From Mangifera indica (Eukaryota > Streptophyta > Magnoliopsida > Sapindales > Anacardiaceae), in NCBI RefSeq assembly GCF_011075055.1, contig NC_058146.1, positions 372,001 to 436,000 on the forward strand: DNA of 64,000 nt, given 5' to 3'. This document shows positions 10,340 through 24,246 of the stretch, piece by piece. Every line of letters begins with the position of its first letter. The first letter of the stretch is position 1. The position numbers and the translations under genes were made by a program. The notes beneath the pieces are model-generated. The model was not told where the DNA came from. It made no database searches and was given only the letters and a program-made list of their open reading frames with translations.

Positions 10340-13131
10340 TCACTCCAGGTTTAAGACTTCAATCTCAAACTCCAGGACTGAATTAGGTTGAATTCCCCAG
10401 GCTGGAAATCCACCAGCACCATAAGCATAATCTGGAGAACACTGCAAATTCATAAAAGGAGGTCAGCAAATACTAGAGAAGAGTGTCTACATGGTAAAGC
10501 TTATTTAATCCAAATTATTGGATTATTGACTCCAATGATCAATTATGACATGTTTGAATAGTTTATATGAATAATCTAACTGTGGATTTGATCATACTTT
10601 TAGATTATTTATACAATAATCCAAAGGCCAGTAAGATTAGCCCTTTGTTTTTGAATAATCGGATTATTAGATTTAATGAAATTTTCACATTTCTAATCCA
10701 AAAGCTAAAACATTATTTAAGGACTCACATCCTCTACAAAATATAAAAAAAGGATCAAGTCCAGTTATCTATTAAAATAGAACAAGCCAAATATTTCCTT
10801 AGTTAGCACCAAGCATCTAAACCATAACATGATACTGCAATATCACAAGTATTGCTCCGCATATATTTTCATTAGCATTAATAATCACAGTCATTTTATT
10901 AATGTATCAAACCGAAGTATAATTAACAGAGAAGAGTACTAAAGAAGAAAAGTGAAAAATTGTTAATAGAACGGAAAAGTACCCGTAGACGAGCAACCTC
11001 GCCCACTTGCATTCCCATCACACCTTCATCCCATCCTGCAAATTAATCAAACAGCATTCAAACGGTTCACCAAGTTAATTTGCAGAATATCATATCAGCC
11101 TTGGTCATTTAGTCTAAAAATATCTGACATTAAAAGATAGATAGATAATCCTGACCTACTTAGAGAAGCAAAATTTTTAACTTGGGATATTTTAAAAAAG
11201 GAGATATCCATGTCTTAAAAAAATTGCATGACTACAGTGCTCCCATAAAATATATATTAGAATAGTCTAAAAAACACTATATTAGTGCAGATTCAAATGT
11301 CAAAAAAAACTGTTGGAAGAAGTTGCCAATATCATCATAAAACATGACGAGGATACAAATAAACTGAAATGCACCTGGTGTATGAAAAAGTTTCCAACAT
11401 ATGTAGTTTGAGCAAAGTGGAGTACATTAACATTTTTCATCCCCTAAAGTGTCAGAGAGGAACAAACAGGGCTTTTTCAGTACAAACAAAATATTTGGAT
11501 CTATTGGCAGATAATTTGTTGAGGTCAAACACGTAAGTTCACAAGAAACCGGCATCTTGCTTAAGCAAATAATTAGAAGAATGGTATATGTATTTAGAAT
11601 TCCCACCTAACAAGCAGTCTCATTTAACGGCACCAACAAATTCAAACCCAAAGGCATAATTGAAGGAAACTGTCAAAGAAAACACTACCAGTATGTTCTT
11701 CACAAATTAATATTTCTATTTCTATTTGTAATGTGGCTATTATAGAAAGATACTGAGAACTGTAAATAATTTTTCATGAATAATACTGAAATTTCAACCG
11801 AACGGCCATTTATTTTAAAAAAATAATGTGTACTTATTTTTTAATCTTCATTGGGGAGAATTTAACACTACCTTGGGCAAGAAATTAGTAGGCAAAGAAT
11901 ATAACCATAGTGTTACCTTTTATAACAGAACCTTTTCCAATTTGGAAACTAAAAGGCTGCTGCCCAGGATCCTTGGTGCTGAAATAAAAGAAATGGTGTA
12001 TATAAGTAACCAAAATGACATAGGCAAGCCTGAATGACTTGACATTCCAACCAAATGTGGTAAAAGTGTAATGAAAAAATCCTCACCTCCAGAACTTTTG
12101 AGAGAGATCACCATTTTTGCCTGCAGCAAAGTAAACTAATAAGGTGTAGAAAAGATAAGGAAACCAACTATTCAAAACAGTCCTTTCACCATCATGTCTT
12201 ACAAAGGCTGCAGTTCTTTAACTCACATAACCCTTTGCAATCTTTCTGCAGATCCAAACTCATAGCATTTCGCAAGGAAATACCAATGCCCAGCAAGGCT
12301 ATACGTTACATGCTTTTTTACAATCAATTCACATACAATAAAACCACAGTACATGAATATCCCAAACTTTAAGATATCAATCAAATTATATGGTATGATG
12401 CCACTGCAATTTAGCACATTACATTATAATCATACTTGTAACAAACATGAATTCCAACTTAAAAGCAGAGCCATGTATCCGACTTGATAACATAGCAAGA
12501 TTGAACATCGACACTCAATTAAGCATCTTATGTCTTTTATTTGAACTTTGGAAAAATCACACCCCAAAAGTTAGTTGTTGAGATCAAAGAATCCAAAGTC
12601 ATAAAAATCCCGTACCAGAAGCCTATACTTTCTGATGTGAGATTTAAGTCTCATATGCTAGTGCCCTATTAACCCTAAGTAAAAACTGGGCATGATTACA
12701 ACTGAGAGACGTGATAGTGGCTCTATACCAAATCATACCATCCTTGGGATAACCACACCCCAAAAGCCAATTGATGAGATCGGAGAGATCAAAGCTATAT
12801 AATAGTCTTCAATTTCATTTAATCAGTCAATGGTTGAAGCGAACACGCCCCCAAAGAAAGGCTACTGAACTTACATTCGACTATCGAAATCTCAAAATTA
12901 TCTATTCTAAGCGAAAACATCTAGCCTAATATTCTCACCATTGCAATACTAAAACCAAGTTGATATAAATGAAAATTTCAAACAAAAAATCAAAATCATT
13001 TCAGTCGACTACAGTTTCTCGGCAAGCAAACAGGAAGACTAACCGTAGCCAGTGCAATGAACAGTGACCTTCTGTCCGGCAGTTGGTTTGGGGCCGGTTC
13101 CGGGGGTCAAAATTTGCTTCTCTACTCCCAT
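10340..13131 (-). CDS. FKBP12: FK506-binding protein 12 (peptidyl-prolyl cis-trans isomerase)
   Basis: Five exons on the minus strand: 13044-13131, 12087-12120, 11917-11978, 10983-11035 and 10340-10441. They sum to 339 nt, encoding 112 residues, the usual FKBP12 length. All borders are GT-AG and all phases join. The protein starts [16 protein letters not shown], then [20 protein letters not shown] (with an exon junction inside), [50 protein letters not shown]. The single PPIase domain keeps the pocket residues of the family (Y of CTGY, the VIKGW tryptophan, the AYG tyrosine). FKBP12 folds proteins in the cytosol and can bind the TOR kinase in the presence of rapamycin. An in-frame ATG at 13236 lies upstream, but the family start is at 13131. 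Introns 1 and 4 contain repeats. Confidence 0.96.
12550..12805 (-). mobile_element. TRIM-like relic in FKBP12 intron 1
   Basis: Two short direct repeats containing CACACCCCAAAAG followed by a TTGATGAGATC-like block occur at about 12557 and 12753. TGGCTCTATACCA (12718-12730), just left of the second, resembles an inverted initiator-tRNA primer-binding site with one base lost. The order fits a degenerate TRIM element on the minus strand. Borders are approximate. Confidence 0.45.
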
Positions 13132-13244
13132 CGGTGTTCTAGGGTTTTGGTTTTTTTTTCCAAATACTGCTTTGTTTGGGTGAATGAAAATCCGCGTATG
13201 TGAGGATGCTGATTCATTTAAATTAAAATGATCCATTAGGGGGA

Positions 13245-14560
13245 AAATAAAATTTTCTGAAATTCATGGATACTGAGAACATGGTGATCTTCTCGGGGTG
13301 TATTTGAAACTCTGCAGGAATTTAGGGGCAACAACTGCGTTGATTTTAGATGTTTTAATTACTGGACCAGGCATTGCCCTTGTACGGCTAGATTTAAGTT
13401 AAATCAAATTCGAACTAATTTAAGTTCGAGTTTAACTTAATTTGTATACAACAAAATTTGAATTCGATTTGAGCTCATTGAGTTTATGAAAGTTAAGCTA
13501 AAACTCGATTTGAATTCGATTTTATTTATTTCGAATTTGAATTTTAAACTATTTTATTATTAAAATGACATCATTTTATATAAAAATTTTTAATTAAAAA
13601 ATTTAACAAGTAGTTCGAGCTCAACCGAGATCAAATAAGGTTAACTTATTTCAAATTTATTTAAATCGAATTTAAATAGGCTCAGTTCGAACCAGCTATA
13701 ATCCTCGGTTTATTACTACCAATGGCTAAAGTAATTAGACCTCTCAATTGGATAATGCTGCCCAGCGTGTCTCAATTGAACTAGTTTGATTGACCGATCC
13801 AGTCTGATTATCAAACACTGTAGCACGTGTAGCATTTAGGGAGACCCAACCCAAGCAATGTTGTTGTTAAATTGAGCACATATCATCATTCACCTCAAAT
13901 CACTCCAAATTTGAGTGTGAGATCAACCAACAATTTCTTTTTTTGGTAAGTACCTCATCCGACATTTCTTTGTATTCTTATTTTTTTACTATAATTTTTC
14001 TTATTTTTTAGAGGTTACTTTTTAATCATTCAAGTGATTTAGTGCATTAATCTTTTATTATAAAAAATAAAAAATTATTAAAAAATATTACTTTAAAGAT
14101 TAATTTTTAATAAAATCAATATTTATAAATAATTATTGTATTTGATTAATAATTATAAAATAATATTATTTTTCAAACCCTTCCTAAAATTAGTTTTATG
14201 ATTGAACTTTGCACAAGTATACTCAGATCCTCTTTGTAATCTATTAATTAAAAAAGAAAAAAAAATCACTACAGTAGGGAGATTCAAGGGTTTACCATGC
14301 TTCTATGGGTCATATTTTTCTCGCAGGGGCAAGTCAGACAGTCAAACAATAACCTAATGTACAGAGAAAGGGATGCCACCATCTTGTTTTCTCGGCAGAC
14401 CACATTCCCTTCCCGTTACAAACCTGAACATTCCCTACAAAAATAGTGCACTAAGAATAAATATTAATTTGTGTACTGGTGATGAGGTATAACTATATGA
14501 ATGAGATGATTTTAAATTAAAGAAAATTAACACATAATGATTGTTCTTTAATAACAACTT
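13245..14560. other. Intergenic between FKBP12 and TAF1 copy
   Basis: 13245-13330 is likely FKBP12 promoter. 13390-13700 is AT-rich, with repeated TTCGAATTTGAATT-like blocks on both strands (foldback repeat of MITE type). The rest is AT-rich with no gene recognised. Confidence 0.4.
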
Positions 14561-14565
14561 TTTCT

Positions 14566-14938
14566 CTAAAAATTCTGAGATTCAATGCCGGCTTCAACTT
14601 CAGCTAGGTTCATACCATGCTCATCCAGCAAGAAGTCACAAAGTTCTAATAGCTGATAAGCAAGAGAAGGAATAACAGGGTTGCGCCCGTCATTGTAAAG
14701 GTGGGCATTCATGACAATTTGCCACACATCATGTCTGAATTCCTCGTGGTGCTTGTACTCCATCCTCCTTACCTTATCCCTGATTGTGGCCAAGTCAATG
14801 GGATGCTGCACGATATCAAGGTAATCAGAAGCCTCTTTCCTGGATACAGGTTTTAGGAAAAGATACAACACCTCAGTATTTTCTCTGAGCGTTTCCACAA
14901 TGCGTTCTAATACGTTTGACAGACTGACCTGCAAGGTA
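14566..14938 (-). other. Intact bromodomain exon of TAF1 copy 1
   Basis: The last exon follows a TTTACCTTGCAG acceptor and is open to its stop at 14566-14568. It encodes about 123 residues: VSLSNVLERIVETL, YLFLKPVSRKEASDYLDIV, HPIDLATIRDKVRRMEYK, DVWQIVMNAHLYNDGRNP and a C-terminal LLELCDFLLDEHG helix. The ZA-loop and the acetyl-lysine-contacting YN pair are preserved. The reading frame stays open upstream of the acceptor to an ATG at 15141, so a 191-residue ORF is possible if the intron were retained. In other TAF1 proteins this domain reads acetylated histones; use here is unproven. Confidence 0.8.
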
Positions 14939-17900
14939 AACAAGCCAACATATACATATATATATATAAAAGAAGACAAGGCATTGAAAGTTTTATTCTC
15001 AGTGTCTCTGATATTATTGAGACCATAAAGAAAACAAGGCAACTCTGAATTTGAAAACAATCCATGTAAAACTTCATAGGAACTTCTGAGTAAGCGATTT
15101 TCTACATTACTATTGAGTTCCATGATTTTTATTACAAACAAAATTTTAATTCTACAGTTGATGGTTCCTTACAATTGAACCCACAGCTTCAGTCATAGGG
15201 AAAGTAATCACCACAATAGGGTTGGACATATTACTATCAGTGGCAATAAGGAGGCATCTAATGAAATCATTGCTGAAATTGAGATGTCAATCGAATATCT
15301 AAGGTTTCTTGCCTTATAATATATGGTTGATCTGATTAATAAGCACCATGATTGAGAATTATTTAACACATGCTAATTAAAATCTACATGTAGGTAAAAA
15401 GGTAAGAATGAGTGGAGTACCTCCCCCACTCTACGCCGCTTTGTAGCAGGCCCTGAATCTGCACCATATTTTCCCAACTCAGAAATAGGTCTTCTGCTTG
15501 CACTGCAGTCTCTTTCGGGCATCCGTCTGTCATTTCTTTTTGCCCTATAATCCTCCATATAATCATCTCCTATTTCTGGCTTCTTCTCCTCCTCCTTTTT
15601 CTTTGCTTTTAGGCGTTCTTCTTCCTCTCTCTCCCTTCTGATGGATTTTTCATATCTTCTGATTTCAACAAACCTTTCTCACTCTTCTTGCACCCTCATT
15701 TCTTCCTCATAAAGCCTTCTTGCACTCTCTTCTCTCAACCTCACTGCAATTTCTCCTCTTTTCTTCCTCCTCCCACCATCTTCTCTCCTCTTTACCTTTC
15801 TTTTTGGATAACCCATGAGTCAACTGTGAGCTTTCATGATTCCCAAGCTTATCAAAACTGGACAATTCAACTATTTTTTTAATTTTCCTGTACTCATGAT
15901 GAGTGGCTCCATCCTGACTTGGTCCAGGTTAATAACTTCTTTTGGTTGTCTGATAACAATTTTCTTTTGGGGCAGCTCTCTCTCTTTCTCTGTAGGTGGA
16001 CGTATCACAATAGAATGTCTATGAGATTCAACCAGTCCTCTATCTGTATTAGTTAGGGGTCTAATTACAATTGAGGGTTTATGGGATTCTTGTTCTCTGT
16101 CAATATTTGTTTGTGGTCGTATGATAATAGAAGGCTTATGCGATTCAACTTGAACTCTTTCTGCATCCGCAGGAGGCCATATTACAATAGAGGGCTTGTG
16201 AATGTCAGCCTGCATTTCTTTAGGCTTTTGCTTATTAGTAATTTTTATTCTACTCACCTTGGCAACAGATTTTTTTTGCTGCTTCAACAACAGAAGTAAC
16301 CGGTTGGTCAAAACTTCGCAAGGGTGAAAAAGAAGGTTTATCTGGAAGCTTATCAGTGGAGCCACATTTGAATTTCACTGGGATGACTTTCGCCTGTGAA
16401 CTAGATTTCTCATCCTCAGAAGCATCAACAGCAGAAATTTTTGTAGCACTTTTAGATATGAGCTTCCTTTTTGGAATTTTTGGTTGAGACTGACTTGAAG
16501 GATCCAGAGAGTTCACTTTAAGGAAGCTTTTTCAGAATCTGCGGTTTCAAGCAGTGTATCTGGATCTGCTTGATACTTGGGGCAGTTTTTGTTGGTCCTA
16601 TTGTGTCCGAACTGGTTCTTCAAAAGGTAAACAATCATCTCGATGGCATATTCTAAGAAATAAATAAACCCTATGCTAATTTAAAGAAGTCCGACCTGAC
16701 CACAAGCTCCACAGACGAAACTCTCCCTTGATGATTTCTTCTCCTTAAACATCTATTTAGAAAAAGAGTATAAAGTTTAGATCATTTTGGACAGGAGAAA
16801 GAGAGAAAAAAAAACAAATGATTATCTTCACAGAAAAATGCTTCTAATAAGAGAAAATATACTTCCCAACCAATTGTAACAGTTCTATGGTACACGAAAT
16901 TTCAAGCACATAGTTGTTATACACAAGGGTGTTAGGTGACTATCCCAAAAGAATGCTGCCTATAATTTTCCACATCTGTATGAAAGACGGTAGAACCATG
17001 ATTACATAACTAATATGACAGCATGTGAACTCAAACTAAGGGATCTTCTTACAGAGTACAAATATATCAATGATCCAGATTTTCTTAGGCTTTCTTTTTT
17101 CCTCACTAAAGACACGTTAAGGTTTAGTCTCACTTAAAACTTAAATAGTAGTGTATATTCATGAGATTTGTTTGTTTCATATCAATTGTATGATCTCTCC
17201 CCAACAATCAAATTTTAAAGAGTAGTAAGGTAAAACACAGAATTATTACTGTCATAATACATAGGATAACCTACAGAATGTATGAAGTGGAGAACAGACA
17301 TGACGTGTACAACATTAGTGGCAGTATTCATGCCGTTAAAATGGAGTTCAAAAGCCAGGAAATGGATTACTTATGTTGCACTTGCCTTAACATTATCCCC
17401 CAATATTTTGAGTTTCTTGAGTTGACCCACTGGTGAAATACCATTCTTTTTCATTGTTTTCATCTTTCCAGAAATGGTTCTTTTCATAATTAAACTCTCC
17501 TGCCATCAAAAGGTAATGAAATTACTAGTACTGCCGAAGATACCTTCCTATAGAACAAAAAGAAAATCGCAAAGAACCTGAGGAGCCAATAAATTAGAAG
17601 GAAAAATCAATGAAAAAAACATGATTAACCCACCTCCTTTGGATCTCTGATATTCTCATTTGCAGTAGAGGATCCATTTTGTTGGACTGTACTAATGATT
17701 TGCTTGGTTATTTTATTTGACTTCTTAACCTTGTTCCACCATCTCATGGCCAGAAAAAGATTTCATGTTAGGAGCAACTCCTGCTTCCTGTACCACAGCT
17801 TTTGTTTTCTTCTTTTTCTTCTGATCAGCCTCATCATCTGCAAAACAATTGTATGATTAAGCATAAAACAATACAGTTACAATATTCTCTTGATTGTATA

Positions 17901-19630
17901 CAGTCAACTAGTATACGAAGTAATCAGTCACTTTTCCAAATTAAGCAGAAGATCATTTAGGAGGGAACTAATTTTAGACAGGAAAGACAAATGCTTGGAA
18001 AACCCCATGTTAGCTTCACAGATTTGCTTAACCTTAGGGTCATCATTCAATAAAATAGTTAAAAACTCAGAGACTAGAATTCCATTCCTCATACAATTTT
18101 TGCCATTAGCAAATATAAAAATAAATCTCAAGGACCAAGAACTGCAATGCAGCTCTTTAGGCATTGTGGTGGAGTTCATTTTCACCTAAATCAGTGATGT
18201 AAAGAAATAGCTTTTAGCTTTTATTATATTTCAATACTCACGCCTAAATTACATCAAACATGAAAACATCTCCACTATTCCGAAAGTCAAAACAGTTTCT
18301 GACAGGACATACTTGGAAAACAAACAGTGTACATACACAAATATATATTGGAAATTTAGATGTGTATATTGATGTTGAAAAAAAAGACTAAAATTGTGGA
18401 TCAGATATCCACCACCACAAAATATCTAAAAGGGGAATAAAGCTTTACGAAAGGTATCAAGAACCTGTACAAAAGAAACCACTAACAAGCAACTACAGAA
18501 TGAGCAAATCCTTAAAATTCAGAATTAACATGGATATCCACCAAAATAATTTACTTTAGTCCCAGCCAAATACCTATATCTGTATATGAAATAAATGCTT
18601 ACCCCACAAATTTGAATAACCATTTAGAAACCATGTAAATCATACCATCCATGAGCAACCTGCATAATTCAGCTGATTCATCTTCAATTTCCTCTTCCGC
18701 CTGTGCTTGGGATGGACGCCTTCGCACCTTGAGCCCCTTTACACCATCTGCTTTATCGTGCTTTGATTCATAGTTATTCTCTACCCCCTTCTTCAAACTC
18801 CTCTGCATGAAGCAAATTTTCTAGGTCGCCAGCAAATGAATACAGATCACTATTTGCTTCAGAGTCACTTCCATTGTCATCATCATCACCACCTGAAAGA
18901 GATTGAACTTGTCGATCCCAAATTTCTTGATATTTTTCCTGTCTGCTGCTGCAGCTGAAGAAAGGGCATTCGTTGGCCATGTGCATACTTGCTGATAGTT
19001 GTTGGATCAACCTGGACCCCTGATGCAGCTTGCTCACTGGAAAGCATACGTATCATAGCAATTCGATGCCATCTGGTCTGTTTTGCAATCATTTCCTCAG
19101 GAACATTGAACTTGAGAAGAACCTGAATATAAGTGAGCAGTTAAAGATACACTACAAGACTGCCACCATTTTTATTAAGTTCTTAAATTGAATTTCTTCA
19201 CCAGCCATTTGCAGAATTGAAATGGGTGTTACCGATGTTATTAAGACTCTTATCATCTCTCTCCTTTCTGAGCAAATTACAGATGGGGTGAGTCTTCAGA
19301 ACCATGTTTTGGCATTTTGTAACGCCATGCTTCACTCAATAGACAGAAATTTTGTTGACAGAAGCCCTTGGTATCAACTAAAAGGTTAATGGTTCAAACC
19401 CTCATCAAGTCACCTAATTCAAATATTTTATCTCATAAGTTTCCCACTACTGAGATTGTAGGGTCCTAAAGCAATCCCTAGTTTTGAACTTGCGAACCAA
19501 TAGGAAAGGTCCAGGGTTTCAATATATGTACATACTGCAAACGGAAGCCAACTTCAGCCTCTCACAAAAACCAATTGCTTACCAAAAACAAGGTAATTCT
19601 GCAGACAGGAGTTAGCTCCAACCCCACCCA

Positions 19631-19832
19631 CAAGAGGCTAAAATTGCTCAATGTGTAGCGATAGAAAAATGAGCCATGCCAAGACTTAATTTTGTTAATT
19701 ATATACTTCATAAAGATCATGAGTATATGACACAAGAGGCTAAAATTGCTCAATGTGTAGCAATAGAAAAATGAGCCATGCCAAGACTTAATTTTGTTAA
19801 TTATATACTTCATAAAGATCATGAGTATATGA
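19631..19832. repeat. 102-bp tandem duplication
   Basis: A block starting CAAGAGGCTAAAATTGCTCA at 19631 is repeated from 19733 with almost no change (period 102). The homologous place in TAF1 copy 2 (about 41090-41190) has one unit only, so the duplication is private to copy 1 and young. Confidence 0.9.
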
Positions 19833-22159
19833 CCTACACTCTTAAGTTTTCCACCATGACAATCTTTCTCTCTCATCTTTATACCCTGGTGTTTTAGCGC
19901 TAGCCTAAAAAACTGTACATACAAAATTGTTCTTAAAAAAATGGCTAACTTTTAAACATCAACACCAATGTATAAGGTTACATGTAATGACCAACTATAA
20001 AAAAATTGCTTTGCTTGGTAAAACTTCCGATGTGTATCACATAGTGTCATAACAATCTACGTAACTTCAACTCTGCTGATATCCAAGTCATTCTAGCACA
20101 AGAGACCATTACAATAATATAAGAGGGGAACAGCTACTTTGACTTAAAATTCTTTTAATAAGGTAATATGCAGCAGAGTCAATGATCACTTAGAAAACAC
20201 CGACAGAATAGAACAAAATAAATTCAATAGCAGAAAAGTGACAACCCTGTGGATATCCAAATAAAAGCAGTCTTTTGCCTTTGCTGAACTCTGTTAGTTG
20301 AGTGATACAAGGTATAACAAGCAGAATCAACTAGATGTGTTTTAAAATGATTAGATGTTGAAAATAATAAAAAAGAACTAGTAAGTGTGGAAACAAAGAT
20401 ACTAACAGAACATCAAAAACTGCATGAGATAGATTTTCCCGGTAGACAACATCACCTTGATCAGCGGGATCAACTGGCATTTGAGGTCAATTTACTGACA
20501 GCTGAAAATTAACAACCTCGTTAAGTGTTGCATCAAACAAAAACAAACAAAGACATCCATTCAAAGTTTTGCTATATAATATAGAGAAAAATAAACCCAA
20601 AGCACAAAATTAAGATTTTCATACATCTATTTCTGTGAGAGATGGACCCAGCTTATCAGCCAATGCAGCAAGATGCTCCTTTGCATCCTGTAAAGGTATT
20701 CTAAGATTTAGAGCAATTATACTGATCAAAAAATAAAAATAAACTGTGAAAGTAACACTAGTTCCAAATTTGTAATAAATATACACCTGCCAACAAATTG
20801 AAAGGCCTATATGATGACTGTCTTATCAATGCTTGTATATGTCAGTTAAGTTATTATTACCATTTATTTCTACATATCATGGTAATGCATAAAATTGGAG
20901 GATAAAATAAACATCTCATCAAGGTAATCAACATCAAGATCACCAGAATTGTCAACATTGCCAAACATAAATCCCAAAACCCAGTTACCCCAACTAGCGT
21001 CCTCATATCCCTCCTCTTCAGCTGCCAATTTAAAAATATATGTAAGATTTGGAAACAAGAGGTTTATCTAATAAGATACTATAGGTACCATAACATGCAC
21101 AAACAAATAGCAAAGGATAAAAATGCCAAGAAACTACTTGCAATAAAGATAACAAGATCCAACCCAAGGAAGCTATCACTCTGCATGTTGCATTATTATA
21201 ATTGTGTGCAGTAGACTTCATACGTCTTCTACTCTTTAACCTACCACTGAATGTAAACAATGTCTCTCACTATTAAGCCGCATGAAGCATGTTCTTCGTA
21301 TACAACTCAAGAAGCATAATCGGAAACAAATTTGAGATTTATACAGGACTTTCATATAATTATACTTTGCACAATTACCAATGAATGCAACCTTTACATG
21401 GCCAGCTCTCTGAATTCATGAACCCATGCAATGATAATAATGAAATAAATATTACTATAAAACTTAGTTCCCTCCTCTACTTATTCCTAGTCACTACTTT
21501 AAACCTCATGCCTAATATCAAACCAAAAATTAGCACAATACACTAAACATTAAACTTTTTAACACTTCATGCAACCAACTTACCTTCATCCTGACTGTCC
21601 TTCGAAGCACTACTAGACTCATACCAACCCATTTTATAACAATACAGCTCGGCACAACAACAAGAGTAACAGTAAAAACACTAGATTAAAGAAAGTCATG
21701 GATTTAAAACATTTTTGCTTTGAATCCAAGATAAGAAATTCAAATAAATTAAAAATAACTCTATAGAGTTTAATATTTTGAGGGAAAATTGATAATAAAT
21801 TCCACACTAATCAAAATCAAGAATGAGCAAAAATTCAAGTTAAAAAAAAAAGCAATAATAAGGCAGCATTCTTTAACTGTCAACACTTCGAGAGAAGAAA
21901 ATTCCTTCTGAGGATCCAAAAAGACTCTTCACAGTCTAGCAGCAAACATGCTGCTCACGCTTAGATTGCGAAATAGAGAACCACGAGAGCAAAGATCTTT
22001 CCCTGTCCAACTTGTGCCGAGCTAATTATTGTCCGCTATTGATTAGTCTTAATTAATATTGAAAATTTTGATACGTATAACCAAGACAACTCAGCCCATC
22101 TCATCCACTTTGAGAGTATAAAATTAAAGTAAACCCTGGCCAAAGCCAATTTTTAATCA

Positions 22160-22554
22160 GAAAAAAATAATTTCTTATCGAAATTGCTTAGCAAAAATGC
22201 CTAAACCATAAACTACGAAATATAGGAAAACAAAATGAGTTGAAAATGCAATGTTAATACAAATAAAGGAATCAATAATTCCACAAAAAAAAACCAGTAA
22301 GATTACAGAGATTTCCATATTCCAAATACAAACGGATAAATCCTCGTCCGAGAGTAGCTGAGTATATCATACGAAGAAGAAGGGTCTAGGAGTTGCAGAA
22401 AGTGACGAAGAAGGATAAGTCGACAAAGAGGACATACGAGAGGTGAGGCTACAGAGATCGATTGTGAATTCTTCGGTGAATATTCAGAGGGATAAAACGA
22501 AAAGTCGGCGAATTTGACGGCGGTGAAAAAAGTGACACTGGTTTGAGATGAAAC
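22160..22554 (-). other. TAF1 copy 1 upstream region
   Basis: Pyrimidine-rich on the minus strand, homologous to 35947-36332 and about 43490-43870. It probably represents the 5' UTR/promoter of the ancestral TAF1 copy. It contains no convincing coding exon. Confidence 0.5.
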
Positions 22555-22790
22555 TGTGATTCCCCAGATCCTCTTACATCGACAAAACACGAGAGATCCT
22601 GGGTTTATCTAAACTTTAACTATGCATTCTATGCCAGTCAAAGATAAAGAGAATCTGACTGGTTAAATAGTATATAAACTCAATTATTAAAACAGATTTT
22701 AAATTATAAAGTATAGAAATAAAATTATGATAAGTCATATATCTAAAGTGAATAATATTTTAATAATAAGTTAGAGTATTGGATTAGAAA
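22555..22790. mobile_element. Solo LTR/TRIM relic, unit A
   Basis: Starts TGTGAT directly after GAAAC at the same site as the better preserved copy at 43871-44111, and is homologous along its length, including an AAAATTATGATA-like block and a GTGAATAATATTTTAA block. The right end is diverged. Confidence 0.6.
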
Positions 22791-23272
22791 TGAAGACGTT
22801 CTCTGCTGCTTCTTTATTATTAGTTCATTTAAAGGGTGAATAACTTATAAAGGATGTATACATATATATATATGGGTAGGATTAGACTGAATGTAAGATT
22901 GAATTTAAGTTTAATCAAATTTGAATTTAAATTTATTCAAATTGATAATATTTACCGTTGAGATATATTCATATAATTAAGTGGTTTAATCATTTAAATT
23001 AATTTTAATTTAAAATTTTTTAATTATTTAGTTACACCAAACCTCTTCGTACCTATGAGTATATAAAATATTACTTCAAACATATTTTGCGAAAAATCAT
23101 GCCAATGAATTTTGATAGTTATGTTGTAATTATAACATAAGAAAGTTACTACATATGTTTGCGGACAAAGGTTTTATTTATAACTTCATCCCTTCAATAA
23201 CAAAGCAATTACAATTGAAAAGCAATAAGCAATAGTGGGTTTTTATTAGGTAGGTAGGCAATTTAGTTCTTG

Positions 23273-23514
23273 TCCATCATTCTGCATGAATCCAAGCAAG
23301 CTTTGTGTTGGTCAAATGTTGAAAAATAAATACAAGAAAATTGTGAATTAAATATATAAATAAATGATATTTCCCTTGTACGATGTAAAAGGAATTAAAT
23401 ATATTTTTAACCACGAAAGAAATAAAGATATATACATATAACCGAAGATTCTCCTATCAACAACCCTAAAAACAAACAAACCATCATAAGAGACAAAATT
23501 CTATTTATATTCAT
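23273..23514 (-). pseudogene. Thionin-like peptide gene, unit A (deleted)
   Basis: The signal-peptide start (ATG at 23514) and the final exon with stop (23273-23275) are recognisable by near-identity to the intact genes at 36838-37263 and 44632-45060. About 180 bp are missing between them, removing nearly all cysteine codons of exon 1 and the splice donor. The acceptor of exon 2 has changed from CAG to CAA. It cannot encode the mature peptide. Confidence 0.85.
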
Positions 23515-23529
23515 TTTCTTCTCTATTTT

Positions 23530-24212
23530 GGCCATACGCTAATAAGCAATTGAAAAATAGATATTCAAATAATATGAGATGGTTAATGTAAGACTTTTCA
23601 TGTATATATACTATGATTTTATATATGACACACTTCTATTGTTAGAAATATATTTATATAGATATAAACAATTATATATAGAGTAATACTATATGTATGC
23701 ATTTTATAGTATATAATTAGGCATGCAGATGATATATTAACATATGATTAGATATCAATTTATTCTTAATATAAAATTATTCAATCACATGATGACACCT
23801 CAAAAAAAAAAAAAATATATATATATATATATAGTTTTATTTTATATATATATGTTAGATACAACTCATATGTGACCTCATTTTTTAAATATTCTATAGA
23901 TATTCTATATTTACATTTTTAGAATATTTGGTATTTTTTTTTTTTTTTACAATTCAAAATTAATTTACACTTAGCTTATTCCTCTTTTTTTTTTTTGACA
24001 TACAGGTCAATGTTTTGGCTCTTGGACTATTTATGATAATAATTATTGCTATTTTTTTCTTCTTTTTATGATTATCAGTATTCTAATCGAAAAATAATGA
24101 GTAATATTATATGTATATATTTTTTATACATAAATATATATATAAATATATTTTTATATTATTAGATATTATTTTATTATTAATTTAAACCCATCTAATT
24201 ATATAATAAAAA

Positions 24213-24246
<34 letters not shown>

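Larger units (their letters stand above)
14566..21632 (-). pseudogene. TAF1: TAF1-like gene copy 1, internally deleted and broken
   Basis: Related to plant TFIID subunit 1. N-terminal exons: 21584-21632 (MGWYESSSASKDSQDE), about 20915-21020 (GNWVLGFMFGNVDNSGDLDV), about 20631-20690 (DAKEHLAALADKLG) and about 20438-20510. The next recognisable exon starts at 19122 (VLLKFNVPEEMIAKQTRWHR), which is far downstream in TAF1, so the central acetyltransferase/DUF3591 core is missing. Then follow the QVQSLS acidic block, the zinc-knuckle exon (near 16720), HKPSIVIRPP repeats (15900-16230), a basic coiled region (15450-15680) and the bromodomain exon (14566-14938). Lesions: donor GT to AT at 20913-20914, TGA at 20487-20489 and 15679-15681, frameshifts near 18950, in the G run near 18785, and in the A8 run near 16272. 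A functional full-length TAF1 should exist elsewhere. Confidence 0.9.

Noticed and set aside
10490..10720. Inverted-repeat MITE in FKBP12 intron 4
   Set aside because: GGATTATT/AATAATCC blocks recur in both directions, but ends and target duplication could not be defined.
19340..19420. tRNA-derived SINE (B-box-like GGTTCAAACCC)
   Set aside because: No convincing A box at the right distance and no tail or target duplication; present equally in both TAF1 copies.
22303..22590. 95-codon minus-strand ORF upstream of TAF1 copy 1
   Set aside because: Frame is not kept in the homologous regions at 35947 and 43619 and it runs into the solo LTR; more likely leader or promoter sequence.
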